Shown here one piece after another: positions 53,773-62,012 of a DNA stretch of 64,000 nucleotides. Within the stretch, counting starts at the first letter, position 1. Each line of letters opens with the position of its first letter. The stretch spans positions 1 through 64,000 of the forward strand of contig UQSG01000001.1 of assembly GCA_900543695.1 (NCBI GenBank), in the 5' to 3' direction. The translations under genes were made by a program, and so were the position numbers. This stretch comes from an uncultured Clostridium sp. (lineage in GTDB: Bacteria > Bacillota > Clostridia > UBA1212 > UBA1255). Under the pieces are notes generated by a model. That model did not search any database, had not been told where the DNA came from, and saw only the letters and a program-made list of their open reading frames with translations.

Positions 53773-54420
53773 TCACAGGAAGATAAATACGAGCAGGAGA
53801 ACTCCATCAAAGATCAGAATTCCGATTCCCGTCCTTTTGATTCCGTTCATATCCTCCCAGACAGGATTCTCCTCCTCCGGCTTTTTATATAAGATATGCC
53901 AAAGCTCTTCCGCTTTTCCGATGATCACGCCGCCCGTCACGGCAATGATCGCCACCGCAATCGCCTGCCAGATCGTAATAATGGAATCCGTTCCGTAAAT
54001 CATGGAAATAAAGACGCGCTCTGTAAATCGTTCGTACGGCTCTCCCGTTTTCTGAGCTTCCTCTGCATCCTCTTCGTAATGCCATTCTACAGCGGCATTG
54101 CTTTTCTGCGATCCGCTGACTGTATAATAATATGCATATGGCTGCGTCAAATAGTCCTGCAGCGTTTCATCGTACGCTTCTCTGACGTAAAGGTGCAGCG
54201 TATATGAGCCGTCCGCGTTTTCCAGCGTGCCGGTCATTACCATGTCGTCCGTAAAATAAAACTCGTAATTTTTCACATTGTTTACGGAGCTTTTTAAAAT
54301 ATAGCGCACATTGTCCACCACGCCAGAGCGATTTTCCAGCTTGGTGCGAGTCAGGAAGGTGAGCAGACCTAAAAGAAGCAAACAGGACATCAGTATGAAA
54401 AAGTTCCGGCCTTTATTCAT
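53773..54420 (-). CDS. Membrane protein of unknown function next to the kinase
   Basis: About 215 residues. One helix near the N-terminus (about 5-23), an extracellular beta-rich domain (about 30-125, YEFYFTDDMVMTGTLENADG), a helix pair near 135-155 and a final helix (about 195-213). No family recognised. It lies between the UDPGP-type pyrophosphorylase gene, whose end it overlaps by 8 nt, and the sensor kinase. It may be an accessory sensor subunit, but nothing shows this directly. GGAG is 6 nt before the ATG at 54420. Confidence 0.7.
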   Translation of the reverse strand: MNKGRNFFILMSCLLLLGLLTFLTRTKLENRSGVVDNVRYILKSSVNNVKNYEFYFTDDMVMTGTLENADGSYTLHLYVREAYDETLQDYLTQPYAYYYTVSGSQKSNAAVEWHYEEDAEEAQKTGEPYERFTERVFISMIYGTDSIITIWQAIAVAIIAVTGGVIIGKAEELWHILYKKPEEENPVWEDMNGIKRTGIGILIFDGVLLLVFIFL

Positions 54421-55663
54421 AGCGCGCTCCGTTTCCCGCCGCCTCTGCATATAATTTCTGCGCGGTTTCCGGGCTGTCCTCGCCCGTTCTGTTTTTAATC
54501 GGCGCAAATTCGCGTTCCCGCTCTACGCGCAGAATTCCCATTTTCTGATAAAAAGAGAAGGCATCGAAGAGAAAGGCTTCAAATTTATATGCGTTTGGCT
54601 GATCCGGCTCGATTCGGCGACCCTCAGCATCGATGAAGGAGGCTTTTTTGCAGGCGGCATGATACGGAAGGCCCTCCTCTCCCATTTTGTCGAAAACGTC
54701 AGTTCGAAACAAATTACACAAAATATGCGCATCTCCGTATACAAAAGCGCCGGCGTCGTCTCTCTGCTCTGCCAGCTCCGCAGGAATTTCCGTATATTCT
54801 ATTACAAACGGACGTCCGTTTTTTCTGCAGAAAACGCCGGCCTTTTCATAGGCGTCTCTTTTAATAATGGATTTTCCCCCCAGCTCATAATGATTCTCCG
54901 CAAGATAGCCGATCAGAAGGGGATCTGCCGGGCGCGCCAGCACGTTGTCGATGCCTCCGGTATAAACCCATTCGATTCCGCGCCGTTTCAGATCCTCCGT
55001 TATTCCGCGCTTCCGCATTGCGCGGAATATGCCTCCGTGTCCGTCCGCGCCTTCCCTGATTTTGTATTTCTCTTCCAGGAGGAGCTTCCCGTTCTGATCC
55101 AGCATCGGAAGCATGAATTGACGAAAAAACACGATGTCCTCCTCGGGATATCCGAAGAAACCATTTTCCCGGAAAAAGCGCTTTGTTTCCGCATCATTCT
55201 CCTCGCTTGTCATAATATACCACGGAATGGTTTTCCCGCATTCCTCTGAGCGCACCTTCAATCGGCGGCATTGAATTTCAAACAGCGAAATTTCCTCCGG
55301 CACGTAAATTCGAAACGTTCCCTTGGGCCCGGGATGACCGAGCCGCGTCCCTTGACCGCCTGCCATCGTGACCGCCGCATATTTGCCGTCCCTTAAGATG
55401 TCCATGCCGCGAAAATAGTATTTTTGCTTTTCCTGCGTCGTCCACGCCGCTTCCACAGCGCAGGGAATCGGCTCGATTCCGGCGGGCGGTTCCGCTTTTT
55501 GCTCCTGTATCTGACGAAAAAGCCGTTCCATAAGGGCAAAATCGATCGTTTCCAGCTGGCTTTCAAGCAGGCCTTTCTCTGCGGCACTCAATTCCCCGTA
55601 AAATCTGATCAGGTGTGCCTGTCCATAGCGATTCAGCTTTTCGCGCATTTCTTCCGATATCAT
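54413..55663 (-). CDS. UDPGP-family UDP-N-acetylhexosamine pyrophosphorylase-like protein
   Basis: About 416 residues. AAVTMAGGQGTRLGHPGPKGTF near residue 95 (in parts) is the uridylyltransferase signature of the eukaryote-like AGX/UAP family, distinct from bacterial GlmU and GalU. GGIDNVLARPADP, near residue 230, is the UDP-sugar-binding loop. It makes UDP-GlcNAc, UDP-GalNAc or a similar nucleotide sugar from UTP and the sugar-1-phosphate. AAGGAG lies before the ATG. Supply of cell-envelope sugars is the probable role. Exact specificity unknown. Confidence 0.85.
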   Translation of the reverse strand: MISEEMREKLNRYGQAHLIRFYGELSAAEKGLLESQLETIDFALMERLFRQIQEQKAEPPAGIEPIPCAVEAAWTTQEKQKYYFRGMDILRDGKYAAVTMAGGQGTRLGHPGPKGTFRIYVPEEISLFEIQCRRLKVRSEECGKTIPWYIMTSEENDAETKRFFRENGFFGYPEEDIVFFRQFMLPMLDQNGKLLLEEKYKIREGADGHGGIFRAMRKRGITEDLKRRGIEWVYTGGIDNVLARPADPLLIGYLAENHYELGGKSIIKRDAYEKAGVFCRKNGRPFVIEYTEIPAELAEQRDDAGAFVYGDAHILCNLFRTDVFDKMGEEGLPYHAACKKASFIDAEGRRIEPDQPNAYKFEAFLFDAFSFYQKMGILRVEREREFAPIKNRTGEDSPETAQKLYAEAAGNGARYE

Positions 55664-55728
55664 TGCGTGCTCCTTGCATAAAATAGGATGTCATTATTTT
55701 ACTCTAAATTAAAAGCATTGGCAATATC

Positions 55729-56658
55729 CTACGGGTTTTTAAGGATTTTGCTGAAATATCCGCCGAGCTCCTCTTCCGGACAGTTCAGCTCAATACAGCG
55801 ATCTTTCCCCATTCCTGTGCAGAAAACCGTTTCATTTGTCACGGGCCGGCAAGTCATACGTCCGGGTTCAGAAAGCTTATAATAGCGGCCTTCCCCTTCA
55901 AAGGCAAAATGCACGGCCGTCAGATCATAGGATGCGTTCATGCAGGTTTTCTCCGTGCGCATCGCGGCAAGGTACTGCCGATAGGAAAGATCAATCGGAT
56001 GATCCTCAGAGGCCGACGTTTCTTCCGAATCAAAGCCGGACAGCACACACGCTCCCGTTTCAACCGGACTGTAGAAAATGGGGACACGGATTTTTTCAGA
56101 GAATTTCCGAAAGGCATCGGCATCGCATTCAACATTGAATTCCTTTTGGGCCTTCCGTTCGCAGCCTGCCATTGTTATGAACGCGTACACTTTTTGTTCC
56201 AAAAGCTCCTGCGCCGCGTCCATCAGCTCCGCAACGTTGTTCAGCATCCCAATCGTAATAAAGACGACACTTTTGTCCTCCGCGGCTTTCAGTACTTTCT
56301 GATAAAGCTTTGCCGCGGATTCCGGCTCGTGCGTCCCAACCGGACGGTACCTCGTGCGAAAGCGCTCCGAAAGCAGCCGGTTGTAATGCTGCGTATCCGG
56401 TCCATCCCAAAATCCCTTTCGGTCGGTCATTCCGATCGGGATGTCGTCAGCGCCGCAGTATCGCCCAATCACATCGATTGCTCCGCAGCCATACAAATTT
56501 GACGTACAATTACAGATTCCTGAAATCCTGATTCCGTATTTTTTTGAGAAATGATGAAGCAGGGCCAGCGCGCCTGCATCGTCACAGTCCGGTCCGATAT
56601 CCGTATCCAGTAAAATTTCGCGTTTAACGCGTTTCAGCGGCTCGTATTCCATTGACAT
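55729..56658 (-). CDS. Inosine-uridine nucleoside hydrolase-like protein
   Basis: About 309 residues. ILLDTDIGPDCDDAGALALL near residue 15 has the D-x-D-x-x-x-D-D metal-binding pattern of nucleoside hydrolases, and FITIGMLNNVAEL appears in mid-protein. The His of the usual active site is not clear, so activity is uncertain. The gene overlaps the tyrA end by 35 nt, with GGAGGAAAGGAG just upstream serving either of two ATGs (56658 or 56652). It is third gene behind aroF and tyrA, an odd partner for aromatic amino acid synthesis. Confidence 0.78.
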   Translation of the reverse strand: MSMEYEPLKRVKREILLDTDIGPDCDDAGALALLHHFSKKYGIRISGICNCTSNLYGCGAIDVIGRYCGADDIPIGMTDRKGFWDGPDTQHYNRLLSERFRTRYRPVGTHEPESAAKLYQKVLKAAEDKSVVFITIGMLNNVAELMDAAQELLEQKVYAFITMAGCERKAQKEFNVECDADAFRKFSEKIRVPIFYSPVETGACVLSGFDSEETSASEDHPIDLSYRQYLAAMRTEKTCMNASYDLTAVHFAFEGEGRYYKLSEPGRMTCRPVTNETVFCTGMGKDRCIELNCPEEELGGYFSKILKNP

Positions 56659-57499
56659 TCTCCTTTCCTCCGTCTATTTTTCTCTTGATTTCTTTTCCTT
56701 CCGCAAACAGAGCCCGCAGCGCGCCTGTATCTTCGTTTTCCAGAGCTTCTTTATATTTTCCGAGAGCTTCAAGAAGCGTATTCAGTTCGAAAATAACGTT
56801 TTCTCTATTTTCCATGCAGAGCTCTGCCCACATAGCCTCGTTGAGCCACGCGACACGCGTAAGATCCTTGTAGCTTCCGGCAGAAAAGCCCTTATGATTC
56901 TGGGCGGTGGGACTCTTTACATATGCATTGGACACGATGTGCGCAAGCTGGGAAGTAAACGCGATGAGCCGATCGTGTTTTTCTGCGCTTGTTATGGAGA
57001 AATGGCCGAACCCCGCAGGAGCCAGAAGCGTTTTGATCCGGTCAAAAAGGCTCATATCGTCATATACCGGCGGCACGAGAATCATATAGGCGCCTTTAAA
57101 AAGCCCTGCTCTGCTGTATTTAAAGCCGGAATATTGCGTGCCGGCCATAGGGTGGCCGCCTACAAACGTAAAACCGTATTTCTCCGCAATGGCGAAGCAG
57201 GCCTCGCATACGCTGCGCTTCGTTCCGCAGCAGTCAATGACGACCGTTTTCTGTGAAAGATGCGGCGCGGCATTTTTCAAATATGCAATCGCTGCCTCCG
57301 GATATACGCAGAGCAGCAGTAAATCGCACGCCCGCAGATTCTGAGCATCAAGCTTCTGGTCTATGGCTCCGTCCAGCAGTGCGAACTCAAGAATCCTGCC
57401 GTCGGTATCACACCCGTATACTGCATGGCTTCCCGCGCTTTTATAAGCCTTTGCAAAGGATCCGCCAATCAGTCCCAGTCCCACAATGCCGATTTTCAT
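56624..57499 (-). CDS. tyrA: Prephenate dehydrogenase
   Basis: About 291 residues. NAD(P)-binding IGIVGLGLIGGSFAKAY at the N-terminus, VIDCCGTKR near residue 95, GGHPMAGTQYSGFKYS near 115 and TSQLAHIVSNAYV near 190 are the conserved TyrA motifs. No ACT domain follows. It oxidatively decarboxylates prephenate to 4-hydroxyphenylpyruvate for tyrosine. Its ATG overlaps the aroF stop by 4 nt. Expression is probably set by the leader-peptide attenuator at 58518-58690. Confidence 0.95.
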   Translation of the reverse strand: MKIGIVGLGLIGGSFAKAYKSAGSHAVYGCDTDGRILEFALLDGAIDQKLDAQNLRACDLLLLCVYPEAAIAYLKNAAPHLSQKTVVIDCCGTKRSVCEACFAIAEKYGFTFVGGHPMAGTQYSGFKYSRAGLFKGAYMILVPPVYDDMSLFDRIKTLLAPAGFGHFSITSAEKHDRLIAFTSQLAHIVSNAYVKSPTAQNHKGFSAGSYKDLTRVAWLNEAMWAELCMENRENVIFELNTLLEALGKYKEALENEDTGALRALFAEGKEIKRKIDGGKENVNGIRAAETR

Positions 57500-58500
57500 T
57501 CCGCAGTCACCTCGCGGATTTTTCTGATTTTGTCAGCAGTATCGGCGAACTGCTCAGGCGTCAGGGACTGCGCGCCGTCGCAAAGCGCGTGTACGGGATC
57601 ATTATGCACCTCGATCATAACGCCGTCCGCGCCCGCTGCCGCTGCGGCCATTGCAAGCGGCTTTACCAGGCGGGCGATCCCCGATGCATGGCTGGGATCC
57701 ACAACGACCGGAAGATGCGTCAGCTCCCGCAGCATCGGCACCGCAGAGATATCAAGCGTGTTTCTCGTATAGGTCTCAAAGGTTCTGATCCCGCGCTCGC
57801 AGAGGATAACGTTTTCATTGCCGCCTGCCATAATGTATTCTGCGCTCATCAGGAGCTCCTTCAAATTGTTTGCAAGCCCGCGTTTCAGAAGAATCGGCTT
57901 GCGGGTATGTCCAAGCTCCTTTAACAAATCGAAATTCTGCATATTCCGTGCTCCGACCTGTATAATATCCACCTGTTCAAAAAGAGGCAGATGATTTGCA
58001 TTCATGATCTCAGTAATAATCGGCATGCCCGTAATTTTTTTCGCTTCCAGAAGATATTCGATTCCGTCCGCCTTCAGCCCCTGGAAATCATAGGGAGACG
58101 TCCTCGGCTTGAAGGCGCCTCCTCTTAAAATCGAAGCGCCGGCCTCTTTCACTTTTCTCGCCACTTCGATAATCTGCTCCGGAGATTCAACGGAGCAGGG
58201 GCCGGCAATGATTGCGAAATTTCCCCCGCCGATCCGAACGTCGCCGATCTCTACGATCGTATCATCCGGATGGAATTTCCGATTGGCATTTTTAAACGGT
58301 TCGCTGATTCGCTTGACTGCCTCTACAATATCCAGGCTTTCCAGAAGCTCCGTGTCGATCTGCTTGGTGTCCCCGATCAGTCCGATGATCGTCTGATATT
58401 TTCCCTTTGAAACATGAACGTCCAGACCTCTTGAGCGGAACCATCTGCAAAGATTTTCAATCTGTTCTTCTGTTACGCCTGGTTTTAATACTGTTACCAT
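57496..58500 (-). CDS. aroF: 3-deoxy-7-phosphoheptulonate (DAHP) synthase
   Basis: About 334 residues. An N-terminal ferredoxin-like regulatory domain (about 1-70) typical of type I-beta enzymes that are inhibited by Tyr or Phe, then the TIM barrel with FAIIAGPCSVES, LRGGAFKPRTSPYDFQG and ILLKRGLANN. DAHP synthase condenses PEP with erythrose-4-P, the first shikimate step. The ATG at 58500 is preferred, with GGAGGAATTTTG before it; a TTG lies one codon earlier. It is first structural gene of the operon controlled by the attenuator, followed by tyrA. Confidence 0.96.
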   Translation of the reverse strand: MVTVLKPGVTEEQIENLCRWFRSRGLDVHVSKGKYQTIIGLIGDTKQIDTELLESLDIVEAVKRISEPFKNANRKFHPDDTIVEIGDVRIGGGNFAIIAGPCSVESPEQIIEVARKVKEAGASILRGGAFKPRTSPYDFQGLKADGIEYLLEAKKITGMPIITEIMNANHLPLFEQVDIIQVGARNMQNFDLLKELGHTRKPILLKRGLANNLKELLMSAEYIMAGGNENVILCERGIRTFETYTRNTLDISAVPMLRELTHLPVVVDPSHASGIARLVKPLAMAAAAAGADGVMIEVHNDPVHALCDGAQSLTPEQFADTADKIRKIREVTAE

Positions 58501-58517
58501 CAAAATTCCTCCTTTTG

Positions 58518-58555
58518 AAAAAAAATACCGTACAGGCGTTTCTGCCGTACGGTAT
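58518..58555 (-). terminator. Attenuator terminator before aroF
   Basis: ATACCGTAC pairs perfectly with GTACGGTAT (arms 58547-58555 and 58525-58533). An inner GGC/GCC stem has the loop AGAAAC. Eight T residues follow on the minus strand (58518-58525). It ends 18 nt before the aroF ATG, so it must be bypassed for aroF expression. Confidence 0.9.
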
Positions 58556-58612
58556 CGTGTTCGTTCAGATTTGAAAGCGGCTTGAAAACCGGTGATTCTA
58601 CGTAGCAGAAAC
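58538..58612 (-). promoter_or_regulatory. Antiterminator pairing segments of the aroF attenuator
   Basis: GTTTCTGC at 58605-58612 (codons near the leader peptide stop) is perfectly complementary to GCAGAAAC at 58538-58545, which forms the apex and part of the 5' side of the terminator hairpin. Pairing of these eight bases would disrupt it. The upstream segment lies in mRNA that a ribosome finishing the leader would cover, and that is exposed when it stalls at the aromatic run. Confidence 0.6.
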
Positions 58613-58690
58613 TTCTCTTACTTTATCAGATAAACAATAAAAGTAAAAGTAAAAAAAGTAATATGCCTTTGTAAAAAGCTTCCGTTTCAA
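58598..58690 (-). CDS. Aromatic-rich leader peptide (attenuation)
   Basis: A 30-residue reading frame from TTG at 58690, with GGAGG (58698-58702) 7 nt upstream and stop TAG at 58598-58600. Sequence in parts: MKRKLFTKA, then Y-Y-F-F-Y-F-Y-F-Y as nine consecutive aromatic codons (58637-58663), then CLSDKVREVSAT. A peptide like this has no plausible function as a product. It matches classical pheL/trpL-type leaders, in which starvation stalls the ribosome on the codon run. It precedes the antiterminator and terminator and is followed by aroF and tyrA, the genes expected to respond. Too short for ordinary gene calling. Confidence 0.88.
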   Translation of the reverse strand: MKRKLFTKAYYFFYFYFYCLSDKVREVSAT

Positions 58691-58722
58691 TGCGCAGCCT
58701 CCATGCTTTGGTTACAAACGGT

Positions 58723-58751
58723 ATTGTAATACGGAATAGATTCTCTGTCAA
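58723..58751 (-). promoter_or_regulatory. Sigma-A promoter of the leader peptide-aroF-tyrA operon
   Basis: Perfect -35 TTGACA (58746-58751), 17 bp, TACAAT (58723-58728). It overlaps the apgM stop codon. Transcription should begin about 25 nt before the leader TTG, so the attenuator is inside the 5' leader. Confidence 0.88.
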
Positions 58752-59965
58752 CTCAAAAAGCGGTCGATCAGCTGAAATCCCTTTTCAATGTAAATCCCCG
58801 TCTCGGCCGCGTCTCGTTCATTGTATTCCGCCGAAGCGCTGCGGATTCCAGCGCGGTCTCCTTCATAGATCATGTAGGGCACCGGGGCATGCGTGTGTGT
58901 CCGGAGCGCCAGCGGTGTCGGATGATCCGGCAGTACCAGAATCCGGTACGGCTCGCCGGTGTTTTCCAGATAGTCCCAGACCTTTTTGAGGATCCTTTGA
59001 TCCAGATATTCGATCGCGCGTACCTTATTTTGAATTTCCTGCCTGTGTCCGCATTCATCCGGCGCTTCCACATGAAGGTATACAAAATCCCCGCCGCTGC
59101 GGAAAAAGGCGATGGCGGCGTCCGCTTTTCCCTCGTAGTTGGTATCGATGTTTCCAGTTGCTCCAGGCACGTCCGGGACCTCCATGCCCGCACAAATTCC
59201 CAGGCCCTTCACAAGATCCACAGCGGAAATTACGGCGCCTTTTACGTGATGCCTCTCGTAAAAGCTGTCAAAAGACGGCTTTCTCCCTTGGCCCCAGAGC
59301 CATACGGAGGATGCAGGCCGCAGTCCATTCTGCATCCGGCGGAGATTTACGGGATGATCCTTTAAAAGCACGCGGCTTTTCTTCATAAGGTCATAAAGCA
59401 TCGCGGCGGTTTCTCCCTTTGGAAGAAAGGAAGCGATTTTTTTGCCGGATATATCGTGCGGCGGAGTAAAATGCAGATCCACCGACTTTTGATGCTTCAA
59501 AACGACACAGTGGCGATAGCTGACGCCCGGATAGAAATGGACCTGATCGGTTCCGAGCTTTTGATCAAGAAAGCGAATCAGCTCTCCGGCCTCTGCCGTC
59601 GTAATTTCGTCCGAGCTGTAATCCACCATCGTCGTATCCTCGTAGCGCGACTCATCGGACAGAGTAACAAGATTGCAGCGGATCGCAATATCGTCTTCTG
59701 CCAGATCGATTCCCATGCTGACCGCCTCGAGCGGCGATCTTCCGGTATAATACCGGTCCGGATCATAGCCGAGCACGGACATGTTCGCAATGTCGCTTCC
59801 GGGCGGATTCAGATGATCGGGCACTGTCTTTACGAGACCGAGCTCCGCGTATTTGGCCATATGATCCATGACCGGTTTGTTTGCCTTCTGGAGAGGCGTC
59901 TGATTTCCAAGCTCCTTTACCGGATCGTCTGCCATTCCGTCTCCCAACAGTACAAAAAATTTCAT
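58748..59965 (-). CDS. apgM: Cofactor-independent phosphoglycerate mutase, archaeal type (ApgM)
   Basis: About 405 residues. LLGDGMADDPVKELGNQTPL at the N-terminus (in parts), catalytic Ser region PPGSDIANMSVLGYDP near residue 57, HVEAPDECGHR and VLPDHPTPLALRTHTHAP carry the alkaline-phosphatase-superfamily metal ligands. It interconverts 3- and 2-phosphoglycerate with manganese. It is shorter than the GpmI type of about 510 residues, so ApgM/aPGAM is favoured. GAAAGGA precedes the ATG. It may alternatively act as a phosphonopyruvate-decarboxylase-related enzyme. Confidence 0.9.
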   Translation of the reverse strand: MKFFVLLGDGMADDPVKELGNQTPLQKANKPVMDHMAKYAELGLVKTVPDHLNPPGSDIANMSVLGYDPDRYYTGRSPLEAVSMGIDLAEDDIAIRCNLVTLSDESRYEDTTMVDYSSDEITTAEAGELIRFLDQKLGTDQVHFYPGVSYRHCVVLKHQKSVDLHFTPPHDISGKKIASFLPKGETAAMLYDLMKKSRVLLKDHPVNLRRMQNGLRPASSVWLWGQGRKPSFDSFYERHHVKGAVISAVDLVKGLGICAGMEVPDVPGATGNIDTNYEGKADAAIAFFRSGGDFVYLHVEAPDECGHRQEIQNKVRAIEYLDQRILKKVWDYLENTGEPYRILVLPDHPTPLALRTHTHAPVPYMIYEGDRAGIRSASAEYNERDAAETGIYIEKGFQLIDRFLS

Positions 59966-60007
59966 CGTCTGCCGTCCTTTCTGTTTTCACATCGGCTCAT
60001 TCTTATT

Positions 60008-61906
60008 TTATTCCGTTATCCTGTCCAGAAGTTTCGCAGAACGCTCAATAAAGCGTGTCATTGCATCCGCCTCCATCGGCTGATGGGCGAGCTTTGCCAG
60101 ATCATAGATCTGACCGCAGATCAGCTCCGTGTCTTGGGAGGCATCGCCGCTTTCCTTTATCTGCCGCAGCTTCTGCACCGTTTTATTAGAGGCATTCAGG
60201 ACGAGCGTAACGTCGTTTTCCATCGGAAATCCGAGAGAGCCGTACATTTTGGCCATCTCCTGCATTCTTCTGGCTTCTTCTGACAGAAGCAGGATCGCCG
60301 GCATCGGCGATTTAATGGCTTCAGCCCTGACGGTAAGCTTTTCATTTCCAGAAACTTTCACAAAGTCTTCTTTGCACAGCTCCGCCAGCTGCTCGAGCTC
60401 TTCTTTGGAATAGGCGCCGGACGGATCCTTCATATTCTCCGTCACATCGGCGTCCACCCGTACGAACTTGACCTTTCCCGGATTTTTGTATTCCAGAAAG
60501 CTGATAAAGTGATTGTCCAGCGGTCCGTCCAGCACGGCGATTTTTACGCCGCTGTCTTTATACATATTAACATATTGCGCCTGCTGAAGCGCATCGTCGA
60601 TATAATGGATCGCATTCTGATCTCCCATTTCTTCCAGTGTGAGATATTCCCCGTCCGTTGTTTTGAAAACGATCGCCTCTTTCACCTTATCAAAAAACTT
60701 TTCGTCCTTCAGGCAGCCAAATTTCACAAAGGGATTGATATCATCCCAATATTTGCAGTAGGTTTCCTTTTCCGTATTGAACATGCCGGTCAGCTTGTCC
60801 GCTACTTTTTTCGTGATATGCGCCGATATTTTATTCACGTACCCGTCGTTCTGCAAAAAGCTCCGCGATACGTTCAGCGGAAGATCCGGGCAATCGATCG
60901 CGCCCTTGAGAAGCATGAGAAACTCCGGCAGGATCTCTTTCACATTATCGGCTACAAACACCTGATTATAATAGACCTTTATTACTCCCTCGAGCGTGTC
61001 GTACTGACTCTTGAGCTTTGGGAAATACAGAATTCCTTTCAGGTTGAAAGGATAGTCAATATTCAGATGAATCCAGAAGAGCGGCTCGTTATAATCATGG
61101 AACAGCGTCCTGTAGAATTCCTTATATTCTTCGTCCGTGCAGTCCTTCACCGGTTTCACCCATAGCGGCGTCGTGTTGATCGGCTTCGGCGCTTCCGGCT
61201 CTTTGGGCGCTTCGTTTTCCGAAGCATCCTGCTTTTGCCCGGCTTTTTCCGCCTCCGCCGCTTTTTTCTGCTCTTCCTCTACATCGATAAAATACAGATT
61301 GATGGGAAGGAAGGAAAAGTATTTCCGCAGCGTTTCTCTGAGCTTGAAGGCGTCCAGATATTCTTTGCTGTCCTCCGCGATATGCAGCGTAATATAAGTA
61401 CCGCGCTCTTCCGTTTCCGAAGGCGTTATGGCATAATCCATGCCGCTTACGCTTTCCCAGTGAACGGCCTCCGCGCCCTCCTGATAGGACTTCGTATCGA
61501 TTTCCACCTTATCGGACACCATAAACACCGAATAGAAGCCCAGACCAAAATGGCCGATAATCTGCGCGTCATCCGTTTTTCCCTGGTATTTTTCCAGGAA
61601 ATCCTTCGCGCCGGAGAACGCAATCTGATTAATATATTTGACGACCTCTTCCTGCGTCATACCGATCCCGTTATCAAAAATCGTAATGGTTCCGGCTTCC
61701 TTGTCAAGAGAAACTTCAATTTTCCATTCTGTCTCTTCAACGCTCGCCTCACCTACTGAAATCAATTTTTTCAGCTTACTGATCGCGTCGCTTGCGTTCG
61801 ATACGACCTCCCGCAAAAAGATATCCTTCTCTGAATAGAGCCATTTTTTTATAATAGGAAATATATTCTCCGTACTGATTGATACGGAGCCCTGCATGTT
61901 TTCCAT
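60008..61906 (-). CDS. htpG: Molecular chaperone HtpG (Hsp90)
   Basis: About 632 residues. The N-terminal GHKL ATPase has SNASDAISKL (metal Asn), DNGIGMT, and the GHFGLGFYSVFMV lid segment. The middle domain has NVSRSFLQND with the catalytic Arg, and a C-terminal dimerisation domain follows. A charged linker with E/K/A bias lies at about 215-245. AGGAGG precedes the ATG. The promoter at 61955-61982 lacks the CIRCE inverted repeat, so HrcA control is not indicated. It folds and remodels client proteins in the cytoplasm. Confidence 0.97.
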   Translation of the reverse strand: MENMQGSVSISTENIFPIIKKWLYSEKDIFLREVVSNASDAISKLKKLISVGEASVEETEWKIEVSLDKEAGTITIFDNGIGMTQEEVVKYINQIAFSGAKDFLEKYQGKTDDAQIIGHFGLGFYSVFMVSDKVEIDTKSYQEGAEAVHWESVSGMDYAITPSETEERGTYITLHIAEDSKEYLDAFKLRETLRKYFSFLPINLYFIDVEEEQKKAAEAEKAGQKQDASENEAPKEPEAPKPINTTPLWVKPVKDCTDEEYKEFYRTLFHDYNEPLFWIHLNIDYPFNLKGILYFPKLKSQYDTLEGVIKVYYNQVFVADNVKEILPEFLMLLKGAIDCPDLPLNVSRSFLQNDGYVNKISAHITKKVADKLTGMFNTEKETYCKYWDDINPFVKFGCLKDEKFFDKVKEAIVFKTTDGEYLTLEEMGDQNAIHYIDDALQQAQYVNMYKDSGVKIAVLDGPLDNHFISFLEYKNPGKVKFVRVDADVTENMKDPSGAYSKEELEQLAELCKEDFVKVSGNEKLTVRAEAIKSPMPAILLLSEEARRMQEMAKMYGSLGFPMENDVTLVLNASNKTVQKLRQIKESGDASQDTELICGQIYDLAKLAHQPMEADAMTRFIERSAKLLDRITE

Positions 61907-61954
61907 ACCAAAACCTCCTGTGAATAAATGTAATATAAACTAAGAACAGCTGTA

Positions 61955-61982
61955 ATTTTAATCTGTTTTCCGCGATTGTCAA
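61955..61982 (-). promoter_or_regulatory. Sigma-A promoter of htpG
   Basis: TTGACA (61977-61982), 16 bp, TAAAAT (61955-61960), 48 nt before the ATG. No CIRCE or other inverted repeat was found around it. Confidence 0.75.
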
Positions 61983-62012
61983 GCAGAAACGAAGGGTGCT
62001 GAGAAGCGTTTT

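Noticed and set aside
58504..58750. T-box or riboswitch before aroF
   Set aside because: No T-box AGGGTGG-type signature or known aptamer pattern. A translated Tyr/Phe-rich leader explains the region better.
61907..62012. CIRCE element upstream of htpG
   Set aside because: The TTAGCACTC-N9-GAGTGCTAA inverted repeat is absent; only a plain sigma-A promoter is seen.
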